From Bradyrhizobium sp. S69 (GTDB lineage Bacteria; Pseudomonadota; Alphaproteobacteria; Rhizobiales; Xanthobacteraceae), in contig NZ_LMUK01000060.1 of the NCBI RefSeq assembly GCF_009766005.1, positions 593,267 to 657,266 of the forward strand: a DNA stretch of 64,000 nucleotides, written 5' to 3'. Every line of letters starts with the position of its first letter. The first letter of the stretch is position 1. The notes under the pieces are model-generated. The model ran no database searches. It was not told the DNA's origin and saw only the letters and a program-made list of their open reading frames with translations. Positions 61,796 to 64,000 of this stretch are shown piece after piece. A program made the translations under genes and the position numbers.

Positions 61796-62392
61796 ATGTC
61801 TGCTGACATGTTCCTCATCGTAGCCTTCGTGATCGGCTATCTCCTCGGCTCGATCCCGTTCGGTCTGGTGCTCACGAGATTGGCGGGCACGCAGGATCTC
61901 CGCTCGATCGGCTCCGGCAGCATCGGCACCACCAACGTGCTGCGCACCGGACGCAAGGACCTCGCCGCCGCGACATTGATCGGCGACATGCTCAAGGGCA
62001 CCATCGCGGTCATCATAGCGGGCTATTTCGGCGGGCCTGACGCCGCAATGCTGGCAGCACTCGGCGCGTTTCTCGGCCATCTCTTCCCGGTGTGGCTCAA
62101 GTTTCGAGGCGGCAAAGGCGTCGCGGTCTATATCGGCGTTCTGCTCGGGCTGTTATGGCCCGCCGCGTTGGTGTTTTGCCTGATCTGGCTCGCGGTTGCC
62201 GTGATCACCCGCTACTCCTCGCTATCGGCGCTGATCGCGAGCCTGGTGACGCCCATCCTGCTGTGGTGGTTCGGCCAACTCGCCCTCGCCGCGCTGTTCG
62301 CCGTGCTGACCTTGCTGGTGTTCTTCGTGCATCGCGAAAACATCAAGCGGCTGCTGGCGGGGACCGAAAGCAAGATCGGGCAGAAGGGCTAA
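61796..62392 (+). CDS. plsY: Glycerol-3-phosphate acyltransferase PlsY
   Basis: 198 residues, multi-pass. VIGYLLGSIPFGLVLTRLAG, SIGSGSIGTTNVLRTGRKDL, GHLFPVWLKFRGGKGVAVYI are the three PlsY loop motifs. It transfers acyl from acyl-phosphate to glycerol 3-phosphate in phospholipid synthesis. Start MSADMFLIVAFV with AAGGAGCAA upstream. Follows the repeat block on the same strand as pyrB. Confidence 0.94.
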   Translation: MSADMFLIVAFVIGYLLGSIPFGLVLTRLAGTQDLRSIGSGSIGTTNVLRTGRKDLAAATLIGDMLKGTIAVIIAGYFGGPDAAMLAALGAFLGHLFPVWLKFRGGKGVAVYIGVLLGLLWPAALVFCLIWLAVAVITRYSSLSALIASLVTPILLWWFGQLALAALFAVLTLLVFFVHRENIKRLLAGTESKIGQKG

Positions 62393-62543
62393 GCGTTAAA
62401 GCCGCAGCCTTTCGGGGTTGCCCGGTGAAAATAAACGTGCGCACGCGGCGCCATGAAATTGTTCGCGCGAAACTTCCGCGCTCGGCGGGGCCGATCATTC
62501 GTCCGCGCCAAGAGGTTGGCACAGAAGCGACCAGCAGTTCTTG

Positions 62544-63413
62544 CTAGTCGAATTCAGTGATGGGCGGGTATAAGAACGTTGTCGATGGCCTGCTTTTGCT
62601 CCGCCTAGTCCGAGTGACCGACTTGGGTATTTGTCTGAGACATTTCTTGAAGAATTTGATTGCCTCAGGGTTGGTTGCTTCTTTTAATTCGATACGCAGA
62701 ACAAGCCGCGACATTGCCCAAACGGCAATATGGTACTGCGCCACGCAAATCTGAGCAGACTTCCCGCGCATCAAAGCGTCTAAGAGTACTCTCCTGCTTT
62801 CAGAACCTGACTTTGGATTAGATGTAACATTGCTCCCGACGTGTGTCGTGTAATGCGAACGAAAGGGCTGCAACGAAAACATTACCACCAGTTGGAAATT
62901 GCGGAACCTTATCGCCTCAATGTGAAGCATTGGGTCTTTGTTGGCGACCTTGAACTCGACATCGGGATGACCCAAATACAAGCCGCTGAACATCGTATCA
63001 AATTTGGGGTCATGCTCAGGGACGACAAGTAAGCGGTCCCCTACTTTGGCCTTACCAATGGGTGCGTATCCCTCTCCGCTCAGGTTTTCGTAGCGACGAA
63101 CGAAGATATTGCTAAAGCCTGTTTTTCGTTTGGCAGCGTCCGTCAGTGCGACCGCCGTAATTCGCCTTCCATCGGCAAGAACGGTCGACTTTTTTATCGT
63201 TGTAAACTCGTCGCTATTCGGACTCAGGTGAATCGAAATTCGTTCTTCTAAAATCGTAGGGGCGGAATCGTAATCCAACGTTGACCAGTCACTATAGCGA
63301 CCGCCATGTGTGATGGGGATGATGAGTTCACCGCTTGGCTTCTCTAACACGGAGAATAGCCCGCGGTATGCCCCATCAACAAGTGCCACTACTCTTATCC
63401 GCCGAAACGGCAT
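62544..63413 (-). CDS. Orphan hypothetical protein in a lower-GC stretch
   Basis: 289 residues beginning MPFRRIRVVALVDGAYRGLF. No recognised motif or domain. The first 60 residues suggest beta strands (GLFSVLEKPSGELIIPITHG), the centre is charged, and the tail is basic (RTRRSKSRPST). Base composition is visibly poorer in G+C than all neighbours, and the DNA after plsY is where related genomes usually continue with dprA and topA. Probably an acquired gene. Start ATG 63413 has no good ribosome-binding site. Confidence 0.6.
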   Translation of the reverse strand: MPFRRIRVVALVDGAYRGLFSVLEKPSGELIIPITHGGRYSDWSTLDYDSAPTILEERISIHLSPNSDEFTTIKKSTVLADGRRITAVALTDAAKRKTGFSNIFVRRYENLSGEGYAPIGKAKVGDRLLVVPEHDPKFDTMFSGLYLGHPDVEFKVANKDPMLHIEAIRFRNFQLVVMFSLQPFRSHYTTHVGSNVTSNPKSGSESRRVLLDALMRGKSAQICVAQYHIAVWAMSRLVLRIELKEATNPEAIKFFKKCLRQIPKSVTRTRRSKSRPSTTFLYPPITEFD

Positions 63414-63586
63414 ATTTGAAAGCCGATGTGCTGTGGGTGTGACGCTCGGCGACGGCTTCGATATTTTTTCTTATTGGCTCGCTAAACGGCTTCCAGTATT
63501 TTCCTTAGCTCTCATAGAATGAGCTTTTGGACAATCTCTGCTAAAGTATGAGTGTTATCAATAATTTCAAACACCCTGCAGGCGTT

Positions 63587-63629
63587 ATGGATTCCGGACT
63601 CGCTCGTTTCACTCGCGCCCCGGAACGAC
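63587..63629. repeat. Degenerate half of palindrome family A
   Basis: ATGGATTCCGGACTCGCTCG and CGCGCCCCGGAACGAC form a weak inverted repeat (CCGG...CCGG). It resembles the family A arms (ATGGATTCCGGG / CCCGGAATGAC) but is diverged. The AT-rich stretch 63414-63586 shows no gene. Confidence 0.35.
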
Positions 63630-63639
63630 AAAAATTGGT

Positions 63640-64000
63640 TCACCGCGCCAGCGCCTGCTCCACGAACCTTGCCGCCGCCAGCGCGCCGGCGTCGTTGCCA
63701 TATCGGGCGATCACCTGCACGCCGACCGGCAACCCGCCCTCGGCGATGTAAGTCGGAACGTTCACGCACGGCACGCCCATCAGGGTCCACAGCGAGTTGA
63801 AACGGGCATCGCCGGTCGACCCCAATCCCTTTGGCGCGGCGCCCGGCGCCGAGAACGTCAGCAGCACATCGACGTCGTCGAATATCGCCGCCAGTGCATG
63901 CCTGGCCTTGCTCGCGATTCGAATCGCCTCGTCATAGGCCTCCGGTGTCGTGCCTTTGCTCTTGTCCAACCTGCCGCGCAGCCGCGGCGCCATCGCGTCG
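63640..64000 (-). CDS. Amidase-family protein, C-terminal part (5' end outside window)
   Basis: The frame is open from the right window edge to the stop codon at 63640. About 117 residues are seen, with IRIASKARHALAAIFDDVDV, STGDARFNSLWTLMGVPCVN and GLPVGVQVIARYGNDAGALA, the C-terminal segment of the amidase signature family (GatA-like fold). The Ser-Ser-Lys catalytic region lies outside the window, so activity cannot be judged. It ends the window next to the low-GC stretch. Confidence 0.85.
   Translation of the reverse strand, partial: DAMAPRLRGRLDKSKGTTPEAYDEAIRIASKARHALAAIFDDVDVLLTFSAPGAAPKGLGSTGDARFNSLWTLMGVPCVNVPTYIAEGGLPVGVQVIARYGNDAGALAAARFVEQALAR

Overview
The window is a high-GC alphaproteobacterial chromosome segment, most likely from the Bradyrhizobium/Rhodopseudomonas group. 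The pointers are a rhizobial-type porin beginning MNMVKSLVLGSAATIVALSG, the essential order rpoZ-rsh-pdxJ-acpS-lepB-rnc-era-recO-parC, a short intergenic palindrome family typical of bradyrhizobia, and several small proteins that I associate with that group. Most of the window is ordinary core chromosome. There is no prophage, no intact insertion sequence, no integrase, no rRNA and no CRISPR array.

Layout. 0-5 kb: the 5' part of a manganese transporter (mntH) with a Mur/Fur-like box, divergent from an envelope-stress operon PspA-YqiJ-YqiK. The PspA reading frame carries an in-frame N-terminal domain that looks like the front half of TnpB. 5-13 kb: repeats, two MFS permeases, a class III nucleotide cyclase, several conserved hypotheticals and a CDF metal exporter. 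13-26 kb: the parC/recO/era/rnc/lepB/acpS/pdxJ/rsh/rpoZ block, with a fatty-acid desaturase, its probable TetR regulator and a membrane protein inserted between recO and era. 26-31 kb: NYN protein, family-5 uracil-DNA glycosylase, PLP enzyme, peroxiredoxin, smpB, mscL, dapA. 31-37 kb: a soluble lytic transglycosylase with a Lys/Ser pentapeptide repeat region, and a large porin. 37-43 kb: tRNA-Ser(GCT), a TPR/GT41 protein, a DUF3617 protein, a solitary SMC-like ATPase, a decayed HAD-like reading frame and a 32-residue lysine-rich peptide gene. 43-51 kb: gatB, two FkbM-type methyltransferases, a PAS histidine kinase, and gatA and gatC flanking a small gene. 51-59 kb: two nitronate monooxygenase-like genes with a divergent LysR gene, ruvX, two CPBP membrane proteins and an AidB-like acyl-CoA dehydrogenase. 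59-64 kb: pyrB, a dihydroorotase homologue lacking the metal-binding HxH, plsY, a lower-GC orphan gene, and the 3' end of an amidase gene.

How the genes fit together. The core block links transcription (rpoZ), stringent response (rsh), cofactor and lipid priming (pdxJ, acpS), secretion (lepB), RNA processing and ribosome assembly (rnc, era) and repair (recO). gatC, gatA and gatB make the tRNA amidotransferase. pyrB and the inactive PyrC homologue probably form one aspartate transcarbamoylase complex. The most unusual item is the TnpB-like N-terminal module joined in frame to PspA ahead of the YqiJ/flotillin genes. Functional calls are from my recognition of protein families and motifs; no database search was run.
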